Source of the DNA: Clostridiales bacterium
GTDB taxonomy: Bacteria > Bacillota > Clostridia > Oscillospirales > Oscillospiraceae
NCBI GenBank assembly: GCA_021205375.1
Contig: JAJPXR010000176.1
Coordinates: 1 to 35,288, forward strand
Reading direction: 5' to 3'
Length of the DNA stretch: 35,288 nt
In this document: positions 14,034 through 21,123 of the stretch, one piece after another
How the letters are laid out: each line of letters begins with the position of its first letter
How positions within the stretch are numbered: the stretch's first letter is position 1
Made by a program: the position numbers and the translations under genes
The notes under the pieces: model-generated
What the model was told of the DNA's origin: nothing
Databases searched by the model: none
Seen by the model: the letters and a program-made list of their open reading frames with translations, nothing else

Positions 14034-15275
14034 TTACTTGGCCACGACCTTCTTCAGGTGGACGAAGCGAGGCAGGCCGTTCTCCTTCTTCATCTGGGTC
14101 TCGCCCTGGATGAGAGGCAGAGCGTACTTGATGAACTCGTCGGAGACATCGTTACCGCGCTCGTTGATCCACTCCACGGGGACCTTCTTCTCGTAGTTGG
14201 CGACCTTGGACAGGGGCAGCAGCTCGGTCTCGCACTTGTAGCCGTTCTCGTCACGGGTGCACTTGAAAGCGACCATGTGGTCGGTCTCCCCGGCGACGGC
14301 ACAGTTGACCGCGGCCTGACCAGCCATGAACGCCTCGTCGATGTCGGTCTGAGAGGCCAGGTGTGCGCCGCAGCGCTGGAGCAGGGACAGCTCGATGGGA
14401 CGGACCTTGACGCCGTCGATCTTGCTCTTGACCACGTCGGCCAGCATAGCGGCCAGGCCACCGAGCTGCGCATGGCCGAAACCGTCGGTAGCGGAGGTCT
14501 TGGCCTCAGACACGAAGGAGCCGTCGGCGTAGTGGATACCCTCAGACACAGCGATGAGGACGTTCTTGTTCTCGTTCCAGATGCGCTCCACGTCCTCGAT
14601 GAACTCATCCATCTTGAAGTCCACCTCAGGCAGATAAATCAGGTCGGGGCCATAGCCGGTGACCTTGGCCAGGGAAGCGGCGCCGGCCAGCCAGCCCGCG
14701 TGACGGCCCATGATCTCCACGATGGTGACCTGGCCCTTGTCGTAGACGTGAGCGTCCTGATAGACTTCCACCAGAGAGGTGGCGATATACTTGGCGGCAG
14801 AGGCGAAGCCGGGGCAGTGGTCGGTGCCGTACAGGTCGTTGTCGATGGTCTTGGGGATGCCCATGACGCGGCAGTCATAACCGACCTTCTTCATATACTT
14901 GGAGATCTTGTTGCAGGTGTCCATGGAGTCGTTGCCGCCGTTGTAGAAGAAGTAACGGACGTTGTATTTCTGGAAGATCTCAAGGATGCGCTTATAATCG
15001 GTGTCGTCCACGTCGGGATCGGCGATCTTATAGCGGCAGGAGCCGAGGGCAGAGGACGGGGTATACTGCATCAGCGCCAGCTCCGCGGGGTCCTCTTCGT
15101 CCATGATATACAGCTTGTCATTGAGCACGCCGACAATGCCGTTGGCCGCGCCATAGACGGTGGTGATGGAGTCGCTGTCCAGGCCGGCCTTGATCGCGCC
15201 GTAGCAACTGGAGTTGATAACAGAAGAGGGGCCGCCGGATTGGCCAATGATCATCGCGCCTTTGAGTTCACTCAT
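14034..15275 (-). CDS. pfp: Pyrophosphate-dependent 6-phosphofructokinase
   Basis: Phosphorylates fructose 6-phosphate using pyrophosphate instead of ATP, a reversible step of glycolysis. The 413-residue protein is longer than ATP-dependent PfkA (about 320). It has N-terminal GQSGGPSSVINSS, the phosphoryl-donor loop GGNDSM (an Asn/Asp loop rather than the ATP-type GGDGS), the catalytic PKTIDNDLYGTDHCPGF and the substrate motif MGRHAGWLAG. These point to the PPi-dependent group. The ATG follows AGGAGGAAATTTCAAC. Its promoter is interlocked with that of the divergent aldolase gene fba, the next enzyme in the pathway. The leader is about 135 nt and may fold, for example GCCAT/ATGGC near the start. 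Confidence 0.93.
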   Translation of the reverse strand: MSELKGAMIIGQSGGPSSVINSSCYGAIKAGLDSDSITTVYGAANGIVGVLNDKLYIMDEEDPAELALMQYTPSSALGSCRYKIADPDVDDTDYKRILEIFQKYNVRYFFYNGGNDSMDTCNKISKYMKKVGYDCRVMGIPKTIDNDLYGTDHCPGFASAAKYIATSLVEVYQDAHVYDKGQVTIVEIMGRHAGWLAGAASLAKVTGYGPDLIYLPEVDFKMDEFIEDVERIWNENKNVLIAVSEGIHYADGSFVSEAKTSATDGFGHAQLGGLAAMLADVVKSKIDGVKVRPIELSLLQRCGAHLASQTDIDEAFMAGQAAVNCAVAGETDHMVAFKCTRDENGYKCETELLPLSKVANYEKKVPVEWINERGNDVSDEFIKYALPLIQGETQMKKENGLPRFVHLKKVVAK

Positions 15276-15417
15276 GTTGAAATTTCCTCCTATTTGGTTG
15301 TTTTGTTGACCGCCATTGGAGATATGGCTCGGACTCTTGTGGAAATTCCCGACACAAACCGCGCCAAACTCCTCATATGGCTATTTCCTAGAATATCTTT
15401 TTTGGAATTTCATCTAA

Positions 15418-15446
15418 ATCATACCACACCCTCTTGCTTTTTTCAA
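15418..15446 (-). promoter_or_regulatory. Sigma-A promoter of pfp
   Basis: Read leftward: TTGAAA (15441-15446), a 17-nt spacer and TATGAT (15418-15423) with TG extension. It overlaps the fba promoter by 13 bp, each -35 lying in or touching the other's spacer. Confidence 0.75.
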
Positions 15447-15462
15447 TCGCTTCTGTTAAAAT
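15434..15462 (+). promoter_or_regulatory. Sigma-A promoter of fba
   Basis: TTGCTT (15434-15439), a 17-nt spacer and TAAAAT (15457-15462) preceded by TG. The leader is about 25 nt before the ribosome site AGAAGGAG. It is interlocked with the pfp promoter on the other strand. Confidence 0.78.
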
Positions 15463-15494
15463 AATAACGTAAATTTTAGAAGGAGTTGATCCGT

Positions 15495-16463
15495 ATGCCT
15501 CTCGTTACCACAAAAGACATGTTCGCAAAGGCTTACAATGGTGGTTACGCCATTGGCGCCTTCAACGTCAACAACATGGAAATCATTCAGGGCATCACCG
15601 AAGCCTGCGGCGAGCTGAGAAGCCCCGTCATCCTGCAGGTCTCTAAGGGCGCCCGTGCCTATGCCAACCACACCTATCTGGTGAAGCTGGTCGAGGCCGC
15701 TGTCATCGAGAATCCTGAGATCCCCATCGCGCTGCATCTGGACCATGGCGATACCTTCGAGCTGTGCAAGTCCTGCATCGACGGCGGCTTCACCTCCGTC
15801 ATGATTGATGCTTCTTCCAAGTCCTTCGAGGACAACATCGCCCTGACCAAGAAGGTCGTCGAGTACGCCCATGACCACGGCGTCGTGGTCGAGGCCGAGC
15901 TGGGCACCCTGGCTGGCGTGGAGGACGAGGTCGTTGTCGAGTCCGGCAAGGAGAGCTACACCCGTCCCGAAGAGGTCGAGGAATTCGTCACCCGCACTGG
16001 CTGCGACTCCCTGGCCATCGCCATCGGCACTTCCCACGGCGCTTATAAGTTCACCCCCGCCCAGTGCACCCGCAACGAGGACGGCATCCTGGTTCCGCCT
16101 CCCCTGCGTTTCGATGTGCTGGAAGAGTGCATCAAGCGTCTGCCCGGCTTCCCCATCGTGCTGCACGGTTCCTCTTCCGTTCCTCAGGAGTTCGTGAAGA
16201 TGGTCAACACCTACGGCGGCAACATGCCCGACGCCATCGGCATCCCCGAGGATCAGCTTCGTAAGGCCGCGAAGCTGGCTGTCTGCAAGATCAACATCGA
16301 CTCCGACATCCGTCTGGCCATGACCGGCAACATCCGCAAGTATTTTGCCGAGCATCCCGATCACTTCGACCCGCGCCAGTACCTGAAGCCCGCTCGTCAG
16401 GCTGTCAAGGACATGGTCGCCCACAAGATCGTCAACGTCCTCGGCTCCGACGGCAAGATCTGA
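15495..16463 (+). CDS. fba: Class II fructose-1,6-bisphosphate aldolase
   Basis: Zinc-dependent aldolase splitting fructose 1,6-bisphosphate into dihydroxyacetone phosphate and glyceraldehyde 3-phosphate, in the cytoplasm. The 322-residue protein has the metal and catalytic motifs HLDHGD (81-86), VEAELGTLAGVEDE, GTSHGAYKF, VLHGSSSVP and the phosphate-binding INIDSDIR. I chose the ATG at 15495 after AGAAGGAGTTGATCCGT, which starts the protein MPLVTTKDMF as is usual. An in-frame TTG at 15486 overlaps the ribosome site. The codons favour C- and T-ending forms (e.g. CGT, GCT), as expected of a highly expressed gene. It diverges from pfp. Confidence 0.96.
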   Translation: MPLVTTKDMFAKAYNGGYAIGAFNVNNMEIIQGITEACGELRSPVILQVSKGARAYANHTYLVKLVEAAVIENPEIPIALHLDHGDTFELCKSCIDGGFTSVMIDASSKSFEDNIALTKKVVEYAHDHGVVVEAELGTLAGVEDEVVVESGKESYTRPEEVEEFVTRTGCDSLAIAIGTSHGAYKFTPAQCTRNEDGILVPPPLRFDVLEECIKRLPGFPIVLHGSSSVPQEFVKMVNTYGGNMPDAIGIPEDQLRKAAKLAVCKINIDSDIRLAMTGNIRKYFAEHPDHFDPRQYLKPARQAVKDMVAHKIVNVLGSDGKI

Positions 16464-16497
16464 TTTTGCAAATCTGTCATTGACGTAACGCATTGCT

Positions 16498-16529
16498 CCC
16501 GGCGGGGCCTACGCCTCGCCGGGGGTTTT
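16498..16529 (+). terminator. Terminator of fba
   Basis: CCCGGCGGGGC (16498-16508) pairs with GCCTCGCCGGG (16513-16523) with one G-U pair, followed by GGTTTT. It ends about 20 nt before the ArsR-family start, leaving no room for a promoter in between. Confidence 0.85.
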
Positions 16530-16550
16530 CTGTCATCCTGGGAGGGAACC

Positions 16551-16916
16551 ATGAAACGTATCGAACTGTCCGAAATGTGCGACAACAGCGTCATCCACGA
16601 GGATTCCGTGGCGCTGGTGAAGGCGCAAATGCCCGACGAAGGCCCGGTCTACGAAGTAGCGGAACTGTTCAAGGTGCTGGGAGACTCCACCCGCACCCGC
16701 ATCATCTGCGCCCTGACCATCTCCGAGCTGTGTGTCTGCGACCTGAGCTGTATTTTGAATATGTCCCAGTCCGCCGTCTCCCACCAGCTACGCATTTTGA
16801 AGCAGGGGCGCATTGTCAAAAACCGGCGAGCAGGGAAGGTGGTTTATTACTCCCTGGACGATGAGCACATCAAGAGCCTGTTTTCCATCGGCTTCGATCA
16901 CGTGATGGAGGATTGA
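16551..16916 (+). CDS. ArsR/SmtB-family metal-responsive repressor (CadC-like)
   Basis: Dimeric winged-helix repressor that releases DNA on binding metal ions. The 121-residue protein carries both metal sites of CadC. ELCVCDL at 59-65 supplies C61 and C63 (alpha-3N site), with C10 as a possible N-terminal ligand. D104, H106, H117 and E120 match the alpha-5 zinc site of SmtB/CadC, in spacing DxH-x10-HxxE. The recognition helix is SQSAVSHQLRIL (72-83). CadC has two N-terminal Cys, only one of which is seen here. The ATG follows GGGAGGGAACC. No metal exporter or metallochaperone is adjacent, so its target lies elsewhere. Expression may rely on read-through from fba. Confidence 0.9.
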   Translation: MKRIELSEMCDNSVIHEDSVALVKAQMPDEGPVYEVAELFKVLGDSTRTRIICALTISELCVCDLSCILNMSQSAVSHQLRILKQGRIVKNRRAGKVVYYSLDDEHIKSLFSIGFDHVMED

Positions 16917-16945
16917 CACATAAGATAGGGGAGAGGTGATGACCC

Positions 16946-17452
16946 ATGGAACCAGCACTCGTCCCCTACCAGCGGCAGGCGGCGGTGGATTACGCCCACC
17001 GCTGGGCCTTCGACCGGAACCCCGCCTATTTGAATTTTGACCCCTACGGCGGGGACTGCACCAACTTTGTCTCCCAGTGCGTTTACGCCGGGAGCGGCGT
17101 CATGAACAACCGAACAACCTTTGGCTGGTATTACCGCACTGCCGCTGACCGCACGCCGTCCTGGACTGGCGTGCCTTATTTTTTCAACTTTTTGACCCGG
17201 AAAGAACGTTCTCCCGGCCCGCTGGCGACAGTCGCGGCGGCAGGGGAGTGCCTGCCGGGGGACTGCGTGCAGTTGAGCTTTGACGGAGAACGGTTCGCCC
17301 ACACCGCAGTCATCGTATCCGTTTCCCGTCCGGTGAGGCTTGAGACAACATTGGTGGCAGCCCACAGTGACGACGCAGACAACCGGCCACTTAGCATGTA
17401 TCCCGCCCAAAAACTGCGCTTTTTACACATTTTAGGGGTGATACCGGGTTGA
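16946..17452 (+). CDS. Amidase-domain (papain-like) protein
   Basis: 168-residue protein of the putative amidase domain family (Amidase_6, related to the NlpC/P60-papain fold). The likely nucleophile is the Cys in GGDCTNFVSQ (about residue 38). The catalytic His would be in RFAHTAVIV (about 119), followed by AHSDDADNRPLS. There is no signal peptide or membrane segment, so it is either cytoplasmic or a spore component; wall hydrolysis is possible but unproven. The ATG at 16946 follows GAGAGGTGAT. It lies 29 nt after the metal sensor, probably co-transcribed. It converges with the xer gene with a single base between the two stops and no terminator. Confidence 0.85.
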   Translation: MEPALVPYQRQAAVDYAHRWAFDRNPAYLNFDPYGGDCTNFVSQCVYAGSGVMNNRTTFGWYYRTAADRTPSWTGVPYFFNFLTRKERSPGPLATVAAAGECLPGDCVQLSFDGERFAHTAVIVSVSRPVRLETTLVAAHSDDADNRPLSMYPAQKLRFLHILGVIPG

Positions 17453-17453
17453 A

Positions 17454-18455
17454 TCACCTTTCGTCTGAAGAATTATCAGAATCAGAAGGGGAGGGCTTCT
17501 TTCGCTTCTCCCGGCTCAGGGGGTTAGCCTTGGCCGCAATGCGGAGGCTGTCGCTATCCACGTGGGTATAGATTTGGGTAGTGTTCAGGTTGTCGTGACC
17601 CAGCACCTCCTGGAGGGTACGCACGTCCACACCATTTTGCAGCATCAGTGTGGCGGCGGTGTGGCGCAGCTTATGGGCAGAGTAGAGCGTGGGGTCCAAT
17701 CCCGCCTCCAACAGCCGTTTTTTCACCATCTTGTGGACGGCGGCGGTGGTCATCCGAGTCCGGCGGGAAGTGACAAAAAAAGCCTGTTTGTCGATCAGCG
17801 TCATGCCGTTGCGCACCGCCAGATAGTCGGAAATTGCCCGTTTACACCCGTCATTCAGGAACAAAATACGCTCTTTGTTGCCTTTGCCCAGCACGCGAAT
17901 GGTGTTTTCCCTCACGTCCATGACGTTTAGCCCCACCAGCTCGGAGATGCGCAGGCCACAGTTGAGGAATAACATCAGAATACAGTAGTCCCGCTCCTGA
18001 TTTCTGCCGTCAACGGCTTCCAGGAGTTGGATACTTTCATCCAGCGTCAGGTAGCGTGGCAGGGCTTTTTTCTGGCGGGGGGAGTCCAGATCCTGAACGG
18101 GGTTGTTGTCCAACTGGTGGGTCTTGTTGGAGAGATACTTAAAAAACGACCGTATACTGGAGACTTTGCGGGCGCGGGATGCATTGTTCAGATTTTTTTC
18201 ACGGGACAGATACGCCAGGTAGTCGTAAACCTCGCTGAGCGAAATGCTGCGGACAAAGGCCAGGTCAACGTCGGTGATGTCCACGGACTCTGGGTCCAGG
18301 TCGGCCAGCTCCGGGTTTCGGCGCTGCTTCATGTAGCGGAGAAAGCTCCGCAGGTCCAGGAAGTATTCATCTACGGTTCCAGAGGAATGTCCCTGAACGC
18401 TCTCGTGGTATGAGAGGAAATCCACCAAAATCTTTGGTGCGCTGCGATAATCCAT
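17454..18455 (-). CDS. XerC/D-like tyrosine recombinase
   Basis: Site-specific recombinase of the tyrosine family, probably resolving chromosome dimers. The 333-residue protein has an N-terminal SAM-like core-binding domain (about 1-130). The catalytic domain supplies R in GLRISELVGL, K in LGKGNKERI, H-x-x-R in HKLRHTAA, H in EVLGHDNLNTTQ and the nucleophile Y in IYTHVD. A basic, Ser-rich tail of about 25 residues follows, slightly longer than typical Xer proteins. The ATG follows AAAGGAAC. Its location in a housekeeping block (radA, cwlD) with no phage genes favours a Xer role over a mobile-element integrase. Whether it is XerC or XerD cannot be settled from sequence alone. Confidence 0.9.
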   Translation of the reverse strand: MDYRSAPKILVDFLSYHESVQGHSSGTVDEYFLDLRSFLRYMKQRRNPELADLDPESVDITDVDLAFVRSISLSEVYDYLAYLSREKNLNNASRARKVSSIRSFFKYLSNKTHQLDNNPVQDLDSPRQKKALPRYLTLDESIQLLEAVDGRNQERDYCILMLFLNCGLRISELVGLNVMDVRENTIRVLGKGNKERILFLNDGCKRAISDYLAVRNGMTLIDKQAFFVTSRRTRMTTAAVHKMVKKRLLEAGLDPTLYSAHKLRHTAATLMLQNGVDVRTLQEVLGHDNLNTTQIYTHVDSDSLRIAAKANPLSREKRKKPSPSDSDNSSDER

Positions 18456-18502
18456 AAAAAATGTGTTCCTTTCTCGGTGTTAAATTGGCTGAAAATCGGG
18501 GG

Positions 18503-18616
18503 TCTGCCCGGAGGGAGGCTGGATTTTGCCTCCCTCGAAGTCAACAAAATTTTTATTTTGTTGACTTTTCTCTGAACCTCCTCCCCGGTAGGGAAAAGGC
18601 ACTGAGGGGGGCCTCA
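18503..18616. repeat. Tandem hairpin cluster before the xer gene
   Basis: Four stems lie in about 110 bp. GAGGGAGGC (18511-18519) pairs with GCCTCCCTC (18528-18536). AAGTCAACAAAAT (18538-18550) pairs with ATTTTGTTGACTT (18555-18567), a perfect 13-bp stem with a TTTT loop. TCCC/GGGA surrounds 18583-18594. TGAGG (18603-18607) pairs with CCTCA (18612-18616) at the stop of the preceding gene. The layout, a GC stem next to an AAAAT/ATTTT stem, resembles the cluster at 1-172. It may be an extragenic palindromic repeat that also terminates transcription between the 91-aa gene and xer. Confidence 0.55.
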
Positions 18617-18889
18617 ATTCTCGTTCTTCGAGGGATACGGCGACGGTTCTTTTCGCTTGTCCCCGGCCAACCCTGACCGGGAAATGCCGAAGCTCGTTTG
18701 GATGAGAACCGGCTGCTCGTTCACTTTTTGGATGACGTCCTGTAAGACCGCTTCGGCGGCGCCAAGCTGTTCATCAGTCAGGTCAGTGCCGGTGTCATAC
18801 TGGAGGCAATAACGGCATAAGTCGAGCTGCCCCTCCAGGTAATTCACCAGCCTGGTTTTTGAGATGTAAACATCGCTGCTGTCGTTCAT
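18614..18889 (-). CDS. Hypothetical 91-aa protein between radA and xer
   Basis: I do not recognise this protein. It is 91 residues, soluble, with no signal peptide. It has an N-terminal helical part containing LVNYLEGQLDLCRYCLQYD (two Cys, about residues 25 and 28), an acidic DLTDEQLGAAEAVLQDVIQKV helix, and a polar, likely disordered tail. The ATG at 18889 lies 12 nt after the radA stop with GGAGAGAG between, which is a convincing ribosome site, so it is probably translated in the radA operon. The conserved position suggests a house-keeping partner of RadA, but that is only context. Confidence 0.7.
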   Translation of the reverse strand: MNDSSDVYISKTRLVNYLEGQLDLCRYCLQYDTGTDLTDEQLGAAEAVLQDVIQKVNEQPVLIQTSFGISRSGLAGDKRKEPSPYPSKNEN

Positions 18890-18901
18890 GCTTCTCTCTC
18901 C

Positions 18902-20260
18902 TCACAGCAGCACCGCCAGCGCCTCTCGGATGTTTTTCACGGGGATCAACTGCAACCCCGGTATCTCCTGGAGACGGGCGCTGTTCCGGCTGGGGATCAT
19001 GCACTTGGTAAAGCCCATGCGATGTACCTCGCTGAGCCGCTGGCTCAGGCCATTGACTGTCCGCAGCTCGCCGGTCAGCCCCACCTCACCGATGGCGGCC
19101 AGGTCGTTGGGCACCGGCCTGCCTCGGAAACTGGATGCAAACGCCAAAATAGTTGCCAGGTCTGCTGCCGGTTCCCCCAGGTTCAGCCCGCCGATGACGT
19201 TCAGGTAGGCGTCGCAGCCCCCCACATTCATACCGCCCCGCTTCTCCAGCACGGCCATCAGCATCATGGCCCGGTTGTAGTCGATGCCGTTGCTGGTGCG
19301 CCGCGGCACCGCAAAACTGGAAGATGTAACCAGTGCCTGAACCTCTGCCAGCACGGGGCGCACCCCCTCCATGACGCAGGTGACGCAGGTCCCCGGCGCG
19401 CCTTCCGGCCTGCCGCTGAGCAGCATTTCCGAGGGGTTGGGCACCTCTGCCAGTCCCTCGTCCAGCATTTCAAACACGCCGATTTCATTGGTGGCTCCAA
19501 AGCGGTTTTTGGTGGCCCGGAGGATGCGATAGGATAGGTGCTGTTCCCCCTCGAAGGAGAGAACGCAGTCCACGATGTGTTCCAGCACCTTTGGCCCGGC
19601 GATGGAGCCCTCTTTGTTGATGTGGCCGATGACGAAAACGGTCAGCCCCTCCCCTTTCGCCAGCTCCATCAGCGCCATGGTGCATTGCTTCACCTGGGTG
19701 ACACTGCCGGGCAGAGAGTCAGAGCTGCCGGTCAGAATGGTCTGGATGGAGTCCACGATCAAAATGTTCGGCCTGACCTGGTGGACGGCGTCGGTGATGT
19801 CCTCCAGATGGGTCTCGGAAAGGAGATACAGGGTCTCCCCTGTCACCCCCAGCCGCTGGGAACGGAGCTTGATTTGCCGGGTGGATTCCTCGCCGGAGAC
19901 GTAGAGGACGGTATACTGCTTGCAAAGCTCGTTGCAGATTTGGAGCATCAGCGTGGACTTGCCGATGCCCGGCGCGCCGCCCACCAGCACCAGGCTCCCC
20001 TGGACGGCTCCGCCGCCCAGCACCCGGTCCAGCTCGCTCATACCCGTGGAAAACCGCAGCTCCTCCGACGTGGTCACGTCCGCCAGCCGCTGGGGAACAG
20101 CCTTTTGCCGCAGACTGGAACGGGCCGGGGACGCAGTTTTTTTGCTCTCGGCGGGCTGCTCTACAATGGTGTTCCAGTTGCCGCAGACAGGGCATCTCCC
20201 CTGCCATTTGGGAAATTCGTTGCCGCAGGAGGTACAGTAAAACAGGGTTTTCGCTTTCAT
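18902..20260 (-). CDS. radA: DNA repair protein RadA (Sms)
   Basis: RecA-like helicase promoting branch migration of recombination intermediates. I chose the ATG at 20260 (452 residues, beginning MKAKTLFYCTSCGNEF) after AGGTGATG. The N-terminal zinc finger uses C9, C12, C23 and C26. Walker A is GGAPGIGKST, Walker B ILIVDSIQT, and the RadA-specific KNRFG motif lies in ATKNRFGATNEIG. The C-terminal third is the Lon-protease-like domain lacking a catalytic Ser (DLAAIGEVGLTGELR). Its start overlaps the cwlD stop region by a few bases, so it is likely co-transcribed with cwlD and the 91-aa gene. Confidence 0.95.
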   Translation of the reverse strand: MKAKTLFYCTSCGNEFPKWQGRCPVCGNWNTIVEQPAESKKTASPARSSLRQKAVPQRLADVTTSEELRFSTGMSELDRVLGGGAVQGSLVLVGGAPGIGKSTLMLQICNELCKQYTVLYVSGEESTRQIKLRSQRLGVTGETLYLLSETHLEDITDAVHQVRPNILIVDSIQTILTGSSDSLPGSVTQVKQCTMALMELAKGEGLTVFVIGHINKEGSIAGPKVLEHIVDCVLSFEGEQHLSYRILRATKNRFGATNEIGVFEMLDEGLAEVPNPSEMLLSGRPEGAPGTCVTCVMEGVRPVLAEVQALVTSSSFAVPRRTSNGIDYNRAMMLMAVLEKRGGMNVGGCDAYLNVIGGLNLGEPAADLATILAFASSFRGRPVPNDLAAIGEVGLTGELRTVNGLSQRLSEVHRMGFTKCMIPSRNSARLQEIPGLQLIPVKNIREALAVLL

Positions 20261-20267
20261 GTATCCA

Positions 20268-20981
20268 TCACCTAAAGAGTTCAAACTGTTCGTAAAGCAA
20301 ATAGGACGCCGTCAGCGTCGCCGCGATGCGGGTCTGATAGCCGTCTGTCTCCAACAACGTGTTTTCCGCTGGGTTGGAGAGAAACCCACACTCCACCAAC
20401 ACCGCCCGGCAGGAGACGTGGTTCATCAGGTAGACGGTGTCGGGAATTTCCGTGGCCTGTCGGGTGTTTTCCGGGTCCAGGCTCTGCCGCAGCAGCTCCT
20501 GGAGCTGCGCCGCCCACTGCTGGCTCTCGGCATCGGCCCGGTAAAACACCTGCGCGCCGTGGGAGGACGCGCTGGTGTAGTTGTTCTGGTGGATGCTGAG
20601 CAGCACGGCGTTTTGCGTGTTTTCAATGAGTTCCACCCGGTTCAAAAGGTCGGTGTGCTTCTTCTCCCGGAGGGTGGCGGCGTCCGGGTCGGCCAGGGAG
20701 ACGTCCTCTGTGCGCACCAACTTGGTTTGCACGCCGTATAAGCCACAGAGCTGGTCCATTTTCAGGGCAATGGCCAGGTTGATGGAACTCTCCGCCGTAC
20801 CGGAAAGGGCCACCGCGCCGCCGTCCTCCCCGCCGTGTCCGGCGTCGATCACCAATGTCTGTGTGGGAACGCGGCAGTAATTGGCCGTTGGCACACTCCC
20901 CTGCACAAAATACAGCAGGTACGATAGGGCCAGCAGGAACAACAGCAGGAGCAAAAACGAGGTCAGCCGGGATTTCACCAT
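20268..20981 (-). CDS. cwlD: N-acetylmuramoyl-L-alanine amidase CwlD
   Basis: Amidase_3-family enzyme, most likely the sporulation amidase CwlD, which removes peptide side chains so that muramic-delta-lactam can form in spore cortex. It has an N-terminal signal/anchor segment (about 8-28), then zinc ligands in DAGHGGEDGG (His), ESSINLA (Glu) and LSIHQN (His), and the catalytic Glu in VECGFLSNPAE. The length (about 237 residues) fits CwlD with no extra wall-binding repeats. I prefer the ATG at 20981, behind GGTGATG; in-frame ATG 20987 and GTG 20993 are alternatives. A sigma-E-like promoter lies immediately upstream. It is the first gene of a cwlD-radA-91aa block. Confidence 0.88.
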   Translation of the reverse strand: MVKSRLTSFLLLLLFLLALSYLLYFVQGSVPTANYCRVPTQTLVIDAGHGGEDGGAVALSGTAESSINLAIALKMDQLCGLYGVQTKLVRTEDVSLADPDAATLREKKHTDLLNRVELIENTQNAVLLSIHQNNYTSASSHGAQVFYRADAESQQWAAQLQELLRQSLDPENTRQATEIPDTVYLMNHVSCRAVLVECGFLSNPAENTLLETDGYQTRIAATLTASYLLYEQFELFR

Positions 20982-20996
20982 TTTCATCACCACTGT

Positions 20997-21025
20997 ATCC
21001 TATGCCCGTCCCGGTCCGAAAATCA
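20997..21025 (-). promoter_or_regulatory. Candidate sigma-E-type promoter of cwlD
   Basis: Read leftward: TGATTTT (21019-21025), 14 nt, then CATAGGATA (within 20996-21004). The -35 matches five of seven positions of the sigma-E consensus, and the -10 carries CATA and a closing AT. The same GCATAGGAT string precedes dpaA. Initiation near 20990 favours the start codon at 20981. cwlD is sigma-E controlled in Bacillus. Confidence 0.5.
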
Positions 21026-21068
21026 CCTTACTGACAGGATACCACAAGTCGGGCAAAATGAAAAGTCC

Positions 21069-21113
21069 AAAGTTGAAGGCGGCGCCTTACCAAGACACCG
21101 CCTCATCAACTTT
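21069..21113 (-). terminator. Terminator of the MATE gene
   Basis: AAAGTTGA-AGGCGG (21069-21082) pairs with CCGCCT-CA-TCAACTTT (21098-21113), with two bulged bases. Read leftward it is followed by the T-rich GGACTTTTCATTTT. It lies just beyond the MATE stop and upstream of cwlD. Confidence 0.65.
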
Positions 21114-21123
21114 GTGGTACTGC

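Noticed and set aside
14013..15464. A 483-residue plus-strand open frame opposite pfp
   Set aside because: It begins inside the pfp terminator region and mirrors pfp; the Leu/Val/Asp/Gly bias reflects reversed codons. It is not supported by a promoter or ribosome site.
17454..18455. The tyrosine recombinase as the integrase of a mobile element
   Set aside because: No excisionase, phage or conjugation genes, tRNA attachment site or direct repeats are near, and its neighbours are housekeeping genes. A chromosomal Xer role is more economical.
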